Shown here: one piece after another, positions 35,012 through 43,675 of the stretch | How positions within the stretch are numbered: the first letter of the stretch is position 1 | Layout: every line of letters begins with the position of its first letter | Assembly (NCBI GenBank): GCA_017164015.1 | Contig: CP071065.1 | Location: forward strand, 2,074,501 to 2,138,500 | DNA length: 64,000 nt | Direction of reading: 5' to 3' | From: Nostoc sp. UHCC 0702 | GTDB taxonomy: Bacteria; Cyanobacteriota; Cyanobacteriia; Cyanobacteriales; Nostocaceae | The notes under the pieces: model-generated | Database searches by the model: none | What the model was told of the DNA's origin: nothing | What the model saw: the letters and a program-made list of their open reading frames with translations, nothing else | Made by a program: the position numbers and the translations under genes

Positions 35012-36934
35012 CTATTGGATGAGGATTATTGCTTCTTGAACTTTGGTGGTAAGAGCTTTTTGAAGTCCTTGCTCAACTTTTTGAATCAGTTTGTCAAAGG
35101 CTTGTTGATTAGCTGTTAATTGTTCTCGAAGAACCTTCTCTAACTCAGGCTTAATTTGCTCGCACATATCATCAATTTTTCTGTCGCTCAAAAAACTAGA
35201 ACGAATCCAACTAGGGATGTCCAAATTTGTCTTGATTGTTTCTTGGACAGTCTTGCGATTTAGCTCCATCCCTGCTGCCATTACTGAAGCGCCGTATACC
35301 AATGCAATTGGCCAAGTCAAGTGTCCAGTTAATATCAAAGTGATGATGCTAGCTAAAGTACCTCCACCTATTACTACATTGACGATAAACGCTACTGTGT
35401 CGGCAAGAATAGCATCTCCAATTCGTAGTTCTGGGTTGACAAAAGTCGGCTGTATGCTGTCTTCAAATCTTAAACTGCTTCTGGGTATTTGGAATTTTCG
35501 GCATATGGGGTCAGTTTCTGCGGCTAAGTCGGGTTGAATTTTACTGTTAAACCAACTGATGCATTGTTTGTTAATTATCTGCTGAGAGCGATCGCCTTGC
35601 AACCAATTCTCTGCCCGATTTCTCATAGATGCTTCCAAATCGGCTAAGGTGCGGATTTGATTTTTTTGCCAGTCTTTAACCCCTGGTCTCACTGCATTTT
35701 CTAACAAACCCTCTGCCAGTGGCTTAATCAACAATTCAATTAACTCTGGGACATGTCTCTCAATCAGTTGTTTGAGCTTTTGTGAATCCAAAAGTTTGTT
35801 CACTTCTTGTTTGAAGGCAGCAGCACGCAGATCCCATCGTCCTACTCGCGCTAAACCCAAGGCAATGCACCGTTCTGGTTCCGGGTCGGGGCGAAGTAAA
35901 GTTTCTGGTTCGCTAAAGATTTCCTGACAAACAAGGTGAGTAAATTTCATCCGAGATGCACCACCAGTCATCAGTACAAATTTCGGTACGATGCTCAGTT
36001 GTTCTAGTTTTTCTTTCGCTTCATTTACAGAGTTACGAAACGACTCAAGCCAACTTTTTTGTCCTAGTTCAGCTAAAGGTTGATTTAAAATTTCCTCAAT
36101 CATCAATTTGTTGACTTGGGGAATAAAGTAAATCTGTTCGTTGATAGATTCAAAACCACGGGCGAAAGAATTGGGATCACTGTATAGCTGTTCATTAGAA
36201 AAGAAATCTTCTTTAGCTTTGCGACAAGCAAGTTCACAACGGGCTTGGTGATGGGGATATTCTCCAAATACTTTTTCCAGTAAGGATGATTGCTCGTGAT
36301 TGGCGAGAGTACGCTCAAAAATCGCCTTGTCAATTAAAGATGCTCCTAAAGCGTTACTGCCGAAATCTATGGGCACCTCCGATAAACTTTTAACCAGAGT
36401 AAAATCTGTGGTGGATGAGCCAATATCGACAATTAATACTGAAGAACGCAGTTTTTCATACTCTAGTTTGCCAGCTTCCTTAGCTTGCATGAAAGCAGCC
36501 CGCGATTCAGGTACAACGTTCAGCTGGGGAATACCAGCTTCTTGAAGTAGTTTTTGGTATTCTTCGCGATCGCTAATTGACCATCCTGAAGGGCAACCAA
36601 CATAAAAGTAGCTATTTTCTCCCCCTTCAATTTGTCTAGTTTCTTGAAGTTGATGGTAGTAGGTAGCTAGAAAAGTGGAAATTATTTTCCTGTAGTTTGG
36701 GTCATTGTTTGGTTTTTGCTTGAAAGAGATAACTAACTGGCTAACACCGGCTTGAATTAAAGCTTGTTCTCCAACAAGATAACCGAGTTTGGGATGCCAA
36801 CCAAGGGCTGTAATTTGGTTCTTCTTATTATTAACCTCAAGCATTTGGGGGGGTTCAATGCTTTCAACTATAGCTTTAGCTACAGCTGTTTCACCGTGCC
36901 CCAAATCAAAACCGATTGTTTCTAAAATTTTCAT
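35012..36934 (-). CDS. membrane-anchored Hsp70/actin-fold ATPase
   Basis: A 640-residue protein. The N-terminal 370 residues carry the actin/Hsp70 ATPase signature: phosphate-1 IGFDLGHGETAVA (about 7-19), phosphate-2 VLIVDIGSSTTDFTLV (about 165-180), and adenosine motif FVLMTGGASRMKFT (about 310-323). The canonical Hsp70 substrate-binding beta domain is not recognisable; instead a helical region leads to two hydrophobic segments (VAFIVNVVIGGGTLASIITLILTG and TWPIALVYGASVMAAGMEL shown by their ends, about 515-560) and a C-terminal coiled coil. It is thus a divergent, membrane-tethered relative of DnaK with ATPase residues retained. The 298-residue gene 14 bases upstream is co-oriented and likely its partner. 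Confidence 0.85.
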   Translation of the reverse strand: MKILETIGFDLGHGETAVAKAIVESIEPPQMLEVNNKKNQITALGWHPKLGYLVGEQALIQAGVSQLVISFKQKPNNDPNYRKIISTFLATYYHQLQETRQIEGGENSYFYVGCPSGWSISDREEYQKLLQEAGIPQLNVVPESRAAFMQAKEAGKLEYEKLRSSVLIVDIGSSTTDFTLVKSLSEVPIDFGSNALGASLIDKAIFERTLANHEQSSLLEKVFGEYPHHQARCELACRKAKEDFFSNEQLYSDPNSFARGFESINEQIYFIPQVNKLMIEEILNQPLAELGQKSWLESFRNSVNEAKEKLEQLSIVPKFVLMTGGASRMKFTHLVCQEIFSEPETLLRPDPEPERCIALGLARVGRWDLRAAAFKQEVNKLLDSQKLKQLIERHVPELIELLIKPLAEGLLENAVRPGVKDWQKNQIRTLADLEASMRNRAENWLQGDRSQQIINKQCISWFNSKIQPDLAAETDPICRKFQIPRSSLRFEDSIQPTFVNPELRIGDAILADTVAFIVNVVIGGGTLASIITLILTGHLTWPIALVYGASVMAAGMELNRKTVQETIKTNLDIPSWIRSSFLSDRKIDDMCEQIKPELEKVLREQLTANQQAFDKLIQKVEQGLQKALTTKVQEAIILIQ

Positions 36935-36948
36935 ACTTTTATTGTCTA

Positions 36949-37845
36949 TTATTCTCTAGCCTGGGAATAGGCTGGTTCAATTACTCGACCGCGTGTGAGC
37001 AAGCGATCGCCTTTCAACAAGGCGGGTGTGATGGTAACATAATCTTTGGTAGATGAATCGATACTTGGCTCGAAGTCAAAATACTCACGATAATTGTCCG
37101 GTTCTTGCGGTTGGTAAATTTGAGCGCGAATTCCTTGGGACATTAAAACCTGTGGTAAAAGTTTTACTAGTTCGCCTGCCATTTGGGGTTTATTCAGAAA
37201 CGATGCACCCATCAGCCTTTGCAGAAAATGCAATAATTCTGGTAGTTCTTCTATACTGCGATCGCTTTCTATTTTATTTCCTTCTTCAAATCTAGCGACT
37301 GCGAGGTCGATAGTGTTAAGAGCATCGGCAAGATGATCTAAAAAAACTTTGCTATCAACTCGTAACACAGGTTGGGGTATTTCTAATGGTTCAATAGAAG
37401 TTGAATTGCTTTTGTCAAGTTGAAGCACAACTTCTAGCCCTAAAAGCAGCGAAGTCAGCAATATAGCCATCCAGGCACTTGGTGTAGTTTTGGTTAAAGA
37501 AAATAATGAACTTAAAATGCCCAGATAAATCCCTCCCTTAAGTACTTTCATGATTAATCTTTTAGGGGAAAACTCTGTCGCTGGATTAATAATTTGCTGT
37601 TGCTCACTAGGAGTAATTTGCACAAAGCTAGCCGCAGCAAGAGTGGCAATGGACTGTCGTAGCATATCCAAGAAGAAGGAAGCTAGACGTACTTGAACGA
37701 TGTTTAATTCGCTAATATAATTTCTTTCGAGATGATCGAGTCGATTTTGAACCAGTTTTACTACCTGCTCGGTGCTGCTGGCATTGTCAATATCTATCTG
37801 GAGTTGGTTACGTTCTTGAATAAAAAGTGAATTAATTGTTTTCAT
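36949..37845 (-). CDS. membrane protein, possible GrpE-like partner of the Hsp70-like ATPase
   Basis: 298 residues. The N-terminal 95 are helical and charged (coiled-coil-like); two hydrophobic segments follow (GGIYLGILSSLFSL and AWMAILLTSLLLGLEVVL, about 98-135). The C-terminal half has a long helix (FLDHLADALNTIDLAVARFEE) and ends FEPSIDSSTKDYVTITP...LLTRGRVIEPA. That ending recalls the GrpE head, where a late GYxxxxRVLRPA strand closes the domain. I infer, with moderate confidence, a membrane-tethered nucleotide-exchange-like partner, since it is the first gene of a two-gene operon with the Hsp70-like protein. Without structure prediction it should be treated as unknown. Confidence 0.6.
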   Translation of the reverse strand: MKTINSLFIQERNQLQIDIDNASSTEQVVKLVQNRLDHLERNYISELNIVQVRLASFFLDMLRQSIATLAAASFVQITPSEQQQIINPATEFSPKRLIMKVLKGGIYLGILSSLFSLTKTTPSAWMAILLTSLLLGLEVVLQLDKSNSTSIEPLEIPQPVLRVDSKVFLDHLADALNTIDLAVARFEEGNKIESDRSIEELPELLHFLQRLMGASFLNKPQMAGELVKLLPQVLMSQGIRAQIYQPQEPDNYREYFDFEPSIDSSTKDYVTITPALLKGDRLLTRGRVIEPAYSQARE

Positions 37846-38062
37846 CGCGTTGGCTAAGACTTTTACTTTATTAAGCTAATGTTTGTCCAAATTGCTTTCT
37901 TATCTGGTTAAGACAGTCATTAGTCCTTTGTAAAATACAAATGACAAAGGACAAAGAACAACCAGATGAAGTGATTGTGCAAATGTGTTTTAGCTTATAG
38001 TTGTAATTTAGCAAATATAATTACTTGACACTCCCACACCTTGAAGGTGTGGGATTCTTCTT

Positions 38063-39241
38063 TCAACCAGTCAACTTGTCTAGAGGAGTTTCCCCACCTA
38101 GATAGAGGTTGTTCTGTCCAGAAGCGTTGATTTCGGGATGCCCTCCCGTATTTTTAATCCCCTTGGCTAATATTTGTTTAGCTGCGTTGTGGTCGCGGTG
38201 CATCACTGTTCCGCAAGAATGGCATTTGTGGGTGCGAGTGGACAAAGATTTTTTTATTCGTGTTCCACAAACAGAGCAATCTTGAGATGTGTAGTGAGGT
38301 GCAACTGCTATTGCCCAAGTGCCAAAAACTTTGGCATAGTAGTCCACCCAATCAGTGAACAATGACCACGAAGCGTCACTGATAGATTTAGCTAAATGAT
38401 GGTTCTTAACCATATTTCGCACCTGCAAGTCCTCATAAACTACCAAGTCGTTTGACTGGACTAGAGTTCTCGCGGTCTTAACAGCAAAATCTTTCCTCTG
38501 TCTACTTACCTTGAGGTGCTTTTTAGCTAGTTTCTTAACAGCTTTGCGGCGATTATAAGAACCTTTTTTACATTTAGAAGCTTTGCGCTGTTTGCGTTTC
38601 AAAGACTTCTCAGACTTACGTAATAGCCTGGGATTTTCAACTGTCTTACCATCAGAATCAGTGTATAAAAAATCGAGTCCTACATCAATTCCTACTTGTT
38701 TACCATTGTGTTGATGCTGTTCTGTGCGTTCAACATCAACACAAAATTGACAAAAATAACCGTCAGCACGTTTAACTATTCTGACTCGCTTAATCTGTTT
38801 GATAGAGTAGAAACTTAAGTCACGAGTACCAATTAATTTCAGCCTACCGATATTAAACCCATCACTAAATGAAATGTATTTTTTGTCAAGAGAAAGTTTC
38901 CATCCTGACGTTTTGTACTCTACAGAATGTCCACGTTTTTTAAATTTAGGAAATCCCTGATTGCCCAGTTTCTTAGCTTTGCAATTATCGTAAAAACGTT
39001 TAATTGCAAGCCATGCCCTATCAGCAGAAGCTTGACGAGCCATAGAGTTAAGTTTGTCTGCAAAATCAAACTCTTTAGCTAAAACAGCACAAAGTTTTTG
39101 CAGTTCGTTCTTGCCAATATCTCTATTGTCCATCCAATGTCTGAGAGCTTTGTTGCGGATAAATAAAGCAGTTCTAAGAGCTTCATCTATTAAATGGTAC
39201 TGACTTTGTTTACCTTTTAACTTAGCTTCTAAGACCAGCAT
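38063..39241 (-). CDS. tnpB: TnpB, RNA-guided endonuclease of IS605 element
   Basis: 392 residues, the usual TnpB length. The RuvC active site is complete: Asp in GIDVGLDFLYTDSDG (about 190), Glu in LVVYEDLQVRNM (about 275), and Asp in MHRDHNAAKQIL (about 355). The zinc ribbon CSVCGT..HKCHSCGT lies just before the last motif, and the N-terminal RNA/DNA-binding helices (ALFIRNKALRHWMD) are present. TnpB uses an omega RNA from the element's right end (here overlapping 38024-38150) to cut DNA at the donor site. It appears intact and active. Confidence 0.95.
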   Translation of the reverse strand: MLVLEAKLKGKQSQYHLIDEALRTALFIRNKALRHWMDNRDIGKNELQKLCAVLAKEFDFADKLNSMARQASADRAWLAIKRFYDNCKAKKLGNQGFPKFKKRGHSVEYKTSGWKLSLDKKYISFSDGFNIGRLKLIGTRDLSFYSIKQIKRVRIVKRADGYFCQFCVDVERTEQHQHNGKQVGIDVGLDFLYTDSDGKTVENPRLLRKSEKSLKRKQRKASKCKKGSYNRRKAVKKLAKKHLKVSRQRKDFAVKTARTLVQSNDLVVYEDLQVRNMVKNHHLAKSISDASWSLFTDWVDYYAKVFGTWAIAVAPHYTSQDCSVCGTRIKKSLSTRTHKCHSCGTVMHRDHNAAKQILAKGIKNTGGHPEINASGQNNLYLGGETPLDKLTG

Positions 39242-39274
39242 GGGCTTAACCTAATAATCTCTACTGTAATTAAA

Positions 39275-39502
39275 TTATTTAATTGTCTGTTTTAGTAACG
39301 CTTTCTCTTGGGCTGTAAAACTATCGCAATCATAATAACTAGAACCCCAACCTAATTCATGAACTGAGTATTTACCCAGTAGATTAAGTGCTTCACCTTG
39401 GTTGCGAACCGCATAAAGCCACTTGCCTCTTATTTTGACGGATTCACTTTCTTTAACATCATTATTCTTGTAGCTCTTGATAGGACTTTTACCTGCAAGC
39501 AT
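39275..39502 (-). CDS. small passenger protein in the IS605 element
   Basis: 75 residues, MLAGKSPIKSYKNNDVKESE..., with a compact beta-rich pattern (SVKIRGKWLYAVRNQGEA) and an acidic/aromatic middle (GWGSSYYDCDSF). It starts on the minus strand behind TnpA's promoter region and ends 33 bases before the tnpB start, so it would be the first gene of a tnpB transcript. I do not recognise a family. It could be an accessory or regulatory factor of the element. Confidence 0.55.
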   Translation of the reverse strand: MLAGKSPIKSYKNNDVKESESVKIRGKWLYAVRNQGEALNLLGKYSVHELGWGSSYYDCDSFTAQEKALLKQTIK

Positions 39503-39551
39503 AATATTTAGACCTGATTAGATGCTTTTCTTTATTCTAGTGTCATATCCT

Positions 39552-39570
39552 CAATAGGTACGACCTATTG
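39552..39570. promoter_or_regulatory. palindrome CAATAGGT-acg-ACCTATTG in the divergent promoter region
   Basis: Perfect 8-bp arms with a three-base loop lie 27 bases upstream of the tnpA start and 50 bases upstream of the minus-strand gene. It may be an operator or a TnpA-recognised hairpin shared by both transcripts. Confidence 0.5.
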
Positions 39571-39596
39571 ACCATAGATTTATATAAAGTTTACAT

Positions 39597-39992
39597 ATGC
39601 CAGGAAAATACAGGCACAAGACAACATCAGTCACTCTGATTAATTACCATTTCGTGTGGATACCAAAAAGACGCAAAAAAGTATTAGTTGGAAATGTCGC
39701 TATCAGGCTTGAGGAATTGCTTTATGAAAAAACAAAAGAGCTAGAGTCTGAGATTCTAGCTCTTGAAATTATCGAAGACCATGTACATCTTTTTGTTAGC
39801 TGTCCTCCGACCTTAGCTCCAGACCAAATTATGTTTAGATTGAAGGGATATACATCCAGGATACTAAGGCAAAAGTTTCCACATTTATTAAGATTGCCCT
39901 CAATGTGGACAAGAAGTTATTTTTGTGGAACGGCTGGGGATGCTTCAAGTGAGACAATCAAAAAGTATATTGCTAATCAAAAAACTCGCTAA
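39597..39992 (+). CDS. tnpA: Y1 (HUH) transposase of IS200/IS605 family
   Basis: 131 residues. The HUH metal motif is IEDHVHLFV (about 62-70) and the catalytic Tyr is in ETIKKYIANQ (about 126); the strand VTLINYHFVWIPKRR opens the fold. It catalyses single-strand transposition of the element, with TnpB as partner. The N-terminus, His pair and Tyr are all present, so it should be functional. It is transcribed away from tnpB, the arrangement seen in IS605 and ISDra2. Confidence 0.94.
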   Translation: MPGKYRHKTTSVTLINYHFVWIPKRRKKVLVGNVAIRLEELLYEKTKELESEILALEIIEDHVHLFVSCPPTLAPDQIMFRLKGYTSRILRQKFPHLLRLPSMWTRSYFCGTAGDASSETIKKYIANQKTR

Positions 39993-40005
39993 GGGAGTTC
40001 CAATA

Positions 40006-40104
40006 AAAAAAATGTCCCACCGTCGCTTTCGCCCCGAAGGGGCGAAAGCCCCAATATATCAACACTATGTCCAAAATATTTATGATCCGGTGGGACATTT
40101 TTTT
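40006..40104. repeat. large hairpin with nested inner hairpin
   Basis: Outer arms AAAAAAATGTCCCACCG (40006-40022) and its exact inverse (40088-40104) are perfect over 17 bp. An inner stem GCTTTCGCCCC (40025-40035) pairs with GGGGCGAAAGC (40039-40049) over 11 bp with loop GAA. The flanks A7/T7 make both directions terminator-like. It lies directly behind tnpA. Confidence 0.85.
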
Positions 40105-40171
40105 CTTTGCAGGTGCCTAATAATGAGACTGCACCTAAAGGTGCTACACATTCATCCCACCCCTGAAGGAC

Positions 40172-40209
40172 GCAACAGACTGAAAATCCAAAAATTTTCA
40201 GTCTGTTGC
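40172..40209. terminator. perfect 16-bp hairpin
   Basis: GCAACAGACTGAAAAT (40172-40187) and ATTTTCAGTCTGTTGC (40194-40209) with loop CCAAAA. It stands between convergent tnpA and the DUF2267 gene. Confidence 0.6.
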
Positions 40210-40239
40210 TGGTGGGCTTTCTGCTCCAATACTTGTAAA

Positions 40240-40274
40240 AAGTCTGTTTGTGATGATTACTCGCAAACAGACTT
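40240..40274. terminator. 11-bp hairpin AAGTCTGTTTG, likely terminator
   Basis: AAGTCTGTTTG (40240-40250) pairs with CAAACAGACTT (40264-40274); A-rich sequence precedes it and TTTTTT follows at about 40279. On the minus strand it is 20 bases past the DUF2267 stop and could terminate it; on the plus strand the T run suits tnpA read-through. Confidence 0.6.
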
Positions 40275-40295
40275 AACATTTTTTCTGGTTTTTAA

Positions 40296-40835
40296 TTACG
40301 CTTGCTCCCAGAGTTCACGTACATGATCGGGCAGCCAGCTAGCAATTTCCTGAATCCGCTCCTCGGAGAGTTCGTCTTTAGTGGCAGAAAACACCGCTTT
40401 CACCGCCTGCTCCCGCTCGACTGTTGCTGGCTTTCCAGCTTCATTTGCAACTCGGAACAAGAAGCGGTCAGAATCTATCTTGAAGATGCCAGGGCCTTGC
40501 CAAGGTGGACGAACCCGGCTTAAAAAGCCTACTATTGGATTGGTATCTTTCCAAAGATCGGCTATCTCAAACTGGAGTGCTTTCTCATCAGTAGGTACAG
40601 CCTCTGTATGCAGTTCTGATTCTACGCGATCGCTGGCTTCGGTCGTCATTAAGTCACGCATAACGCGAAACACCACTTCGGTAAAGTCCCTTGCATCATA
40701 CAAATCTGGAAATCCGGCTTTTACCATGACCTTTTCCAAGAACGAGCGATGTTCATCGGCGATCGCAGTTCGAGTATCTTCTATTTGCGTTGGGTCAATT
40801 TCTGGAATGTTTGTTCTGAATGTTTGATCGGGCAT
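40296..40835 (-). CDS. DUF2267 protein
   Basis: 179 residues, mostly helical. The family pattern is visible in FPDLYDARDFTEVVFRVMRDLMT (about 42-64, written across positions) and in the second half VEREQAVKAVFSATKDELSEERIQEIASWLPDHVRELW. It has no signal peptide or membrane segment. DUF2267 proteins are small helical cytoplasmic proteins of unknown function, sometimes stress-associated. ATG start at 40835, with AAGAAAAAAC upstream, a weak ribosome site. Confidence 0.85.
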   Translation of the reverse strand: MPDQTFRTNIPEIDPTQIEDTRTAIADEHRSFLEKVMVKAGFPDLYDARDFTEVVFRVMRDLMTTEASDRVESELHTEAVPTDEKALQFEIADLWKDTNPIVGFLSRVRPPWQGPGIFKIDSDRFLFRVANEAGKPATVEREQAVKAVFSATKDELSEERIQEIASWLPDHVRELWEQA

Positions 40836-41762
40836 TGTTTTTTCTTGTAGTTCTTAATCTTGAGCTTTTATCAAAACAGCAATATTGATGTAATTTGTCA
40901 AAACGAATGTGTGAATTCTCTACGAACTTGCAAATATAGCTTGCTTCCCCAAAGCTGTATAAACGGCGTTTTTACACAGTAGCAAATCAGAAATTTGGTG
41001 GTGAAGAGTTTGTATTGGATATTTTTCCTCCACAAACAGTGATTTTGACAAATATATTCAAAATCGCTAATTTTTTTCAAGCTTACTTATGTAAGATTGC
41101 ACAAATCAAAAACCCTTAGTATCATCCAAAAGTTCGAGATGCCATCTATTCAAAAGTTAGAAATCCCACCAATTAATGGGACTTAGACAAAAATTAAGCC
41201 CAAATGTAACCCAAACTGGCTTGATAAGAAGCAAACAGGTCACGATTCAGGGTTAACCAATCGAAAAATCGATAATGGGACTTAAACAAAAGCAAATACT
41301 TTTTATACAAAAAATTTTAATACATATCCTCACAACTGTAGCAAAAGCTACTATTTAACCAGAATAGGGAGGCTCGATTTGAGCCATCCAGTTAAGGGTT
41401 TCAACAATCCAGTCCATATCAAGACGATATCAAACATCTATTAAATGTTAAAAATTATGTTAACAAATTCACGCAATTTAGCAATCATGATAAGTATTAT
41501 TTTGTACTTATTAGGTAAATAAAAGTACAAATGTATGCTATCTGTTGAGCCATTGTTTTGTCCGTGTTGTACGCCCGCCCTTCTATACGCCTTATCTCAA
41601 TACAGTTCCCAAGTCTTTTTGGAGCCGTTGCTTCTGCTGGACTCAAGATTTCTATCTGCTGCTGTTGAATTGAATCCGAAGCAGCGATCGGTAAAGCCTA
41701 AATCTATACTCTCCAACCTTACCCTTGATTAGACTCTCCAGATTCAATAGGAAGTATTTACT
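40836..41762. other. 0.9-kb intergenic region without a supported gene
   Basis: AT-rich sequence. Two similar segments, AATGGGACTTAGACAAAA and AATGGGACTTAAACAAAA, lie at about 41176 and 41275 and resemble one at 43303 after the amidohydrolase gene; they look like repeat debris. A 65-codon frame at 41535-41732 is rich in Leu and Pro with no ribosome site or family and is not called. The promoter of the amidohydrolase gene should lie here. Confidence 0.5.
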
Positions 41763-43301
41763 ATGCTTTTTTTTCCCAATACCTGCCTTGGATGGCTCAA
41801 AGGTAAATTGATGGTTGGAATAGTCAGGGTGATTGCCACCGGAATCATTCTGGTGACAGGTGTTCTATTCCCTTGGAGTGGCTTTGCTCAGGCTGAAGAA
41901 GCTCCAGAATGCAAGTCTATCCAATCTCAAATCTTGATCAACAATGTTCGGATCTTTGATGGCGAGTCGAAGGACTTGACTGAGAAGAAGAACCTCCTCA
42001 TTGTCAACAACAAAATCGAAAATATATCAGCAACTCCAATAGATTTCATCGACCGTCCCGAGCGTTGTCGCTATCCTGTAAACACAGAAGGACTAAGTCA
42101 AGAAGAAATAGCTCAAAAACAAGCAGAGCCTGAGACAGAAGAGGAAATAAAAACGCGAGAGAAGACCATTGATGCAACTGATAATCAGGTGCTGATGCCA
42201 GGTCTGATTGATGCACACTACCATATCATGTTATCGATCATACCGCAGCAAACTGCTTTGACTGCTGACATTGGTTACATCAATCACGTGGCTACCAAAG
42301 AAGCCAAGGATATTTTGATGCGCGGTTTCACTACAGTGCGTGACCTGGGGGGCCCCTCTTTCGGATTGAAGCGGGCAATTGATGAAGGAGTCATAGTTGG
42401 GCCGCGAATCTTCCCGTCAGGCGCGTTCATTTCCCAGACTGGGGGACATGGGGATTTTCGGCTGCCCAGTCTACTGCCAAAGGCACTAGGCGATCCTTTA
42501 ACTTATGAAGAGCGAATTGGCTTGACAGCGATCGCCGATAGTCCTGATGAAGTTCGTCTCCGTGCAAGGGAGCAACTGCGCCAGGGGGCCAGTCAACTCA
42601 AGGTAATGGCAGGTGGAGGTGTTGGTTCAGACTACGATCCCCTCGATGCAACTCAGTACACCAAAGAAGAGATTGCTGCGGCAGTCCAAGCAGCAAAAAA
42701 TTGGGGTACTTATGTGACCGTTCATGCTTATACAACGGACGCGGTTAGGCAAGCTGTTGAAGCTGGTGTCAAGTGCATTGATCATGGGCAACTGATAGAC
42801 GAGGACACCGTTAAAATACTGAAAGATCACGATATTTGGTGGTCTTTGCAGCCTTTTTTGATGGACGAGGATGCAAATCCAAAAACGGGCGAAAATCTGG
42901 AAAAACAAAAGCTGGTGGCGGAAGGAACAAAAAATGCCTACAAATGGGCAAAGCAGTACGGAATCAAGACAGCGTTTGGTACTGACAACCTGTTTAGCGC
43001 CAAGAACGCTAAAGCTCAAAACAGGAAATTGGCAAAGTTAGTCAAAATATTTCCAGAAACGTACACCGAGTCTGATATCCTCAAGATGGCAACTGCGGAC
43101 AACGGAAGCTTGCTGCAACTGTCAGGTCTCCGCAGTCCCTATCCTGGCGATCTGGGAGTTGTGAAAAAGGACGCACTAGCCGATTTACTACTGGTTAATG
43201 GCAACCCGCTTAACAACATCAATCTCATCACAGATCCGGAAAATAATTTCCTCGTCATCATCAAGGACGGCAAGATTTACAAGAACACAATCAACAACTA
43301 G
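41763..43301 (+). CDS. exported metal-dependent amidohydrolase
   Basis: 512 residues. A signal peptide precedes the mature enzyme; ATG 41811 (MVGIVRVIATGIILVTGVLF...) is as likely a start as 41763, with cleavage after GFAQA. The TIM-barrel amidohydrolase motifs follow: metal-binding HxH in LIDAHYHIM (about 152), the likely carboxylated Lys in SQLKVMAGGGVG (about 280), His in VTVHAYT and CIDHGQ (about 320 and 341), and the last Asp in TAFGTDN (about 405). Such imidazolonepropionase-like enzymes hydrolyse cyclic amides or X-Pro dipeptides. An insert of about 40 charged residues (EEIAQKQAEPETEEEI) sits before the HxH motif. Substrate unknown. Confidence 0.88.
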   Translation: MLFFPNTCLGWLKGKLMVGIVRVIATGIILVTGVLFPWSGFAQAEEAPECKSIQSQILINNVRIFDGESKDLTEKKNLLIVNNKIENISATPIDFIDRPERCRYPVNTEGLSQEEIAQKQAEPETEEEIKTREKTIDATDNQVLMPGLIDAHYHIMLSIIPQQTALTADIGYINHVATKEAKDILMRGFTTVRDLGGPSFGLKRAIDEGVIVGPRIFPSGAFISQTGGHGDFRLPSLLPKALGDPLTYEERIGLTAIADSPDEVRLRAREQLRQGASQLKVMAGGGVGSDYDPLDATQYTKEEIAAAVQAAKNWGTYVTVHAYTTDAVRQAVEAGVKCIDHGQLIDEDTVKILKDHDIWWSLQPFLMDEDANPKTGENLEKQKLVAEGTKNAYKWAKQYGIKTAFGTDNLFSAKNAKAQNRKLAKLVKIFPETYTESDILKMATADNGSLLQLSGLRSPYPGDLGVVKKDALADLLLVNGNPLNNINLITDPENNFLVIIKDGKIYKNTINN

Positions 43302-43675
43302 TGGGACTTAAACATTTGTGAGGGTAAAATAAGTCTCAAACCTATGCAGGGCAAGGGAAACACACCAAATACCCAACCCAGATATATCAAGAAACTAGGC
43401 TGAACGATTTCAAAGCCTCTCTATATAGACATTTGAGTGACTTTTTTGGGTATTTTTTGTCTAAGTCCTATTAAGCACTTGCACTAGAAAAGCCTAGCAA
43501 AGTCTAGGCTTTAATTATGGGGTTTTGAAGAGGAGGAATTTTCCCTCACAACAAACAATGCTGCTCCCCAATTGATATATTGGCGCTGTTGCCCAAAGAG
43601 GGCAATAGCACTGTCACATTATTTTTGTTGGATCTTCCGTAAAAAGAATCAACAACCAACTTGAAAACATCTACA
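43302..43675. other. intergenic region between convergent genes
   Basis: Contains a GGGACTTAA...TAAGTCC-flanked segment (about 43303-43470, weakly repeat-like) and the hairpin listed at 43489-43512. No gene was seen. Confidence 0.5.
43489..43512 (+). terminator. hairpin AAAGCCTAG/CTAGGCTTT
   Basis: Perfect 9-bp arms with a six-base loop, followed by TAATTAT. It lies 190 bases after the amidohydrolase stop and 160 before the end of the hemerythrin-like gene, so it could serve either. Confidence 0.5.

Larger units (their letters stand above)
38024..40004. mobile_element. IS605-type element with divergent tnpB and tnpA
   Basis: tnpB (minus) and tnpA (plus) diverge from a 350-base centre containing a small third gene. 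The right end is marked by the hairpin CCCACACCT/AGGTGTGGG (38033-38053) preceded by TTGACACT. The left end lies after the tnpA stop at 39992; I could not fix it, and a strong hairpin complex (40006-40104) follows immediately. No target duplication is expected in this family. Confidence 0.75.

Noticed and set aside
41535..41732. 65-codon frame before the amidohydrolase
   Set aside because: No ribosome site and no recognisable family.
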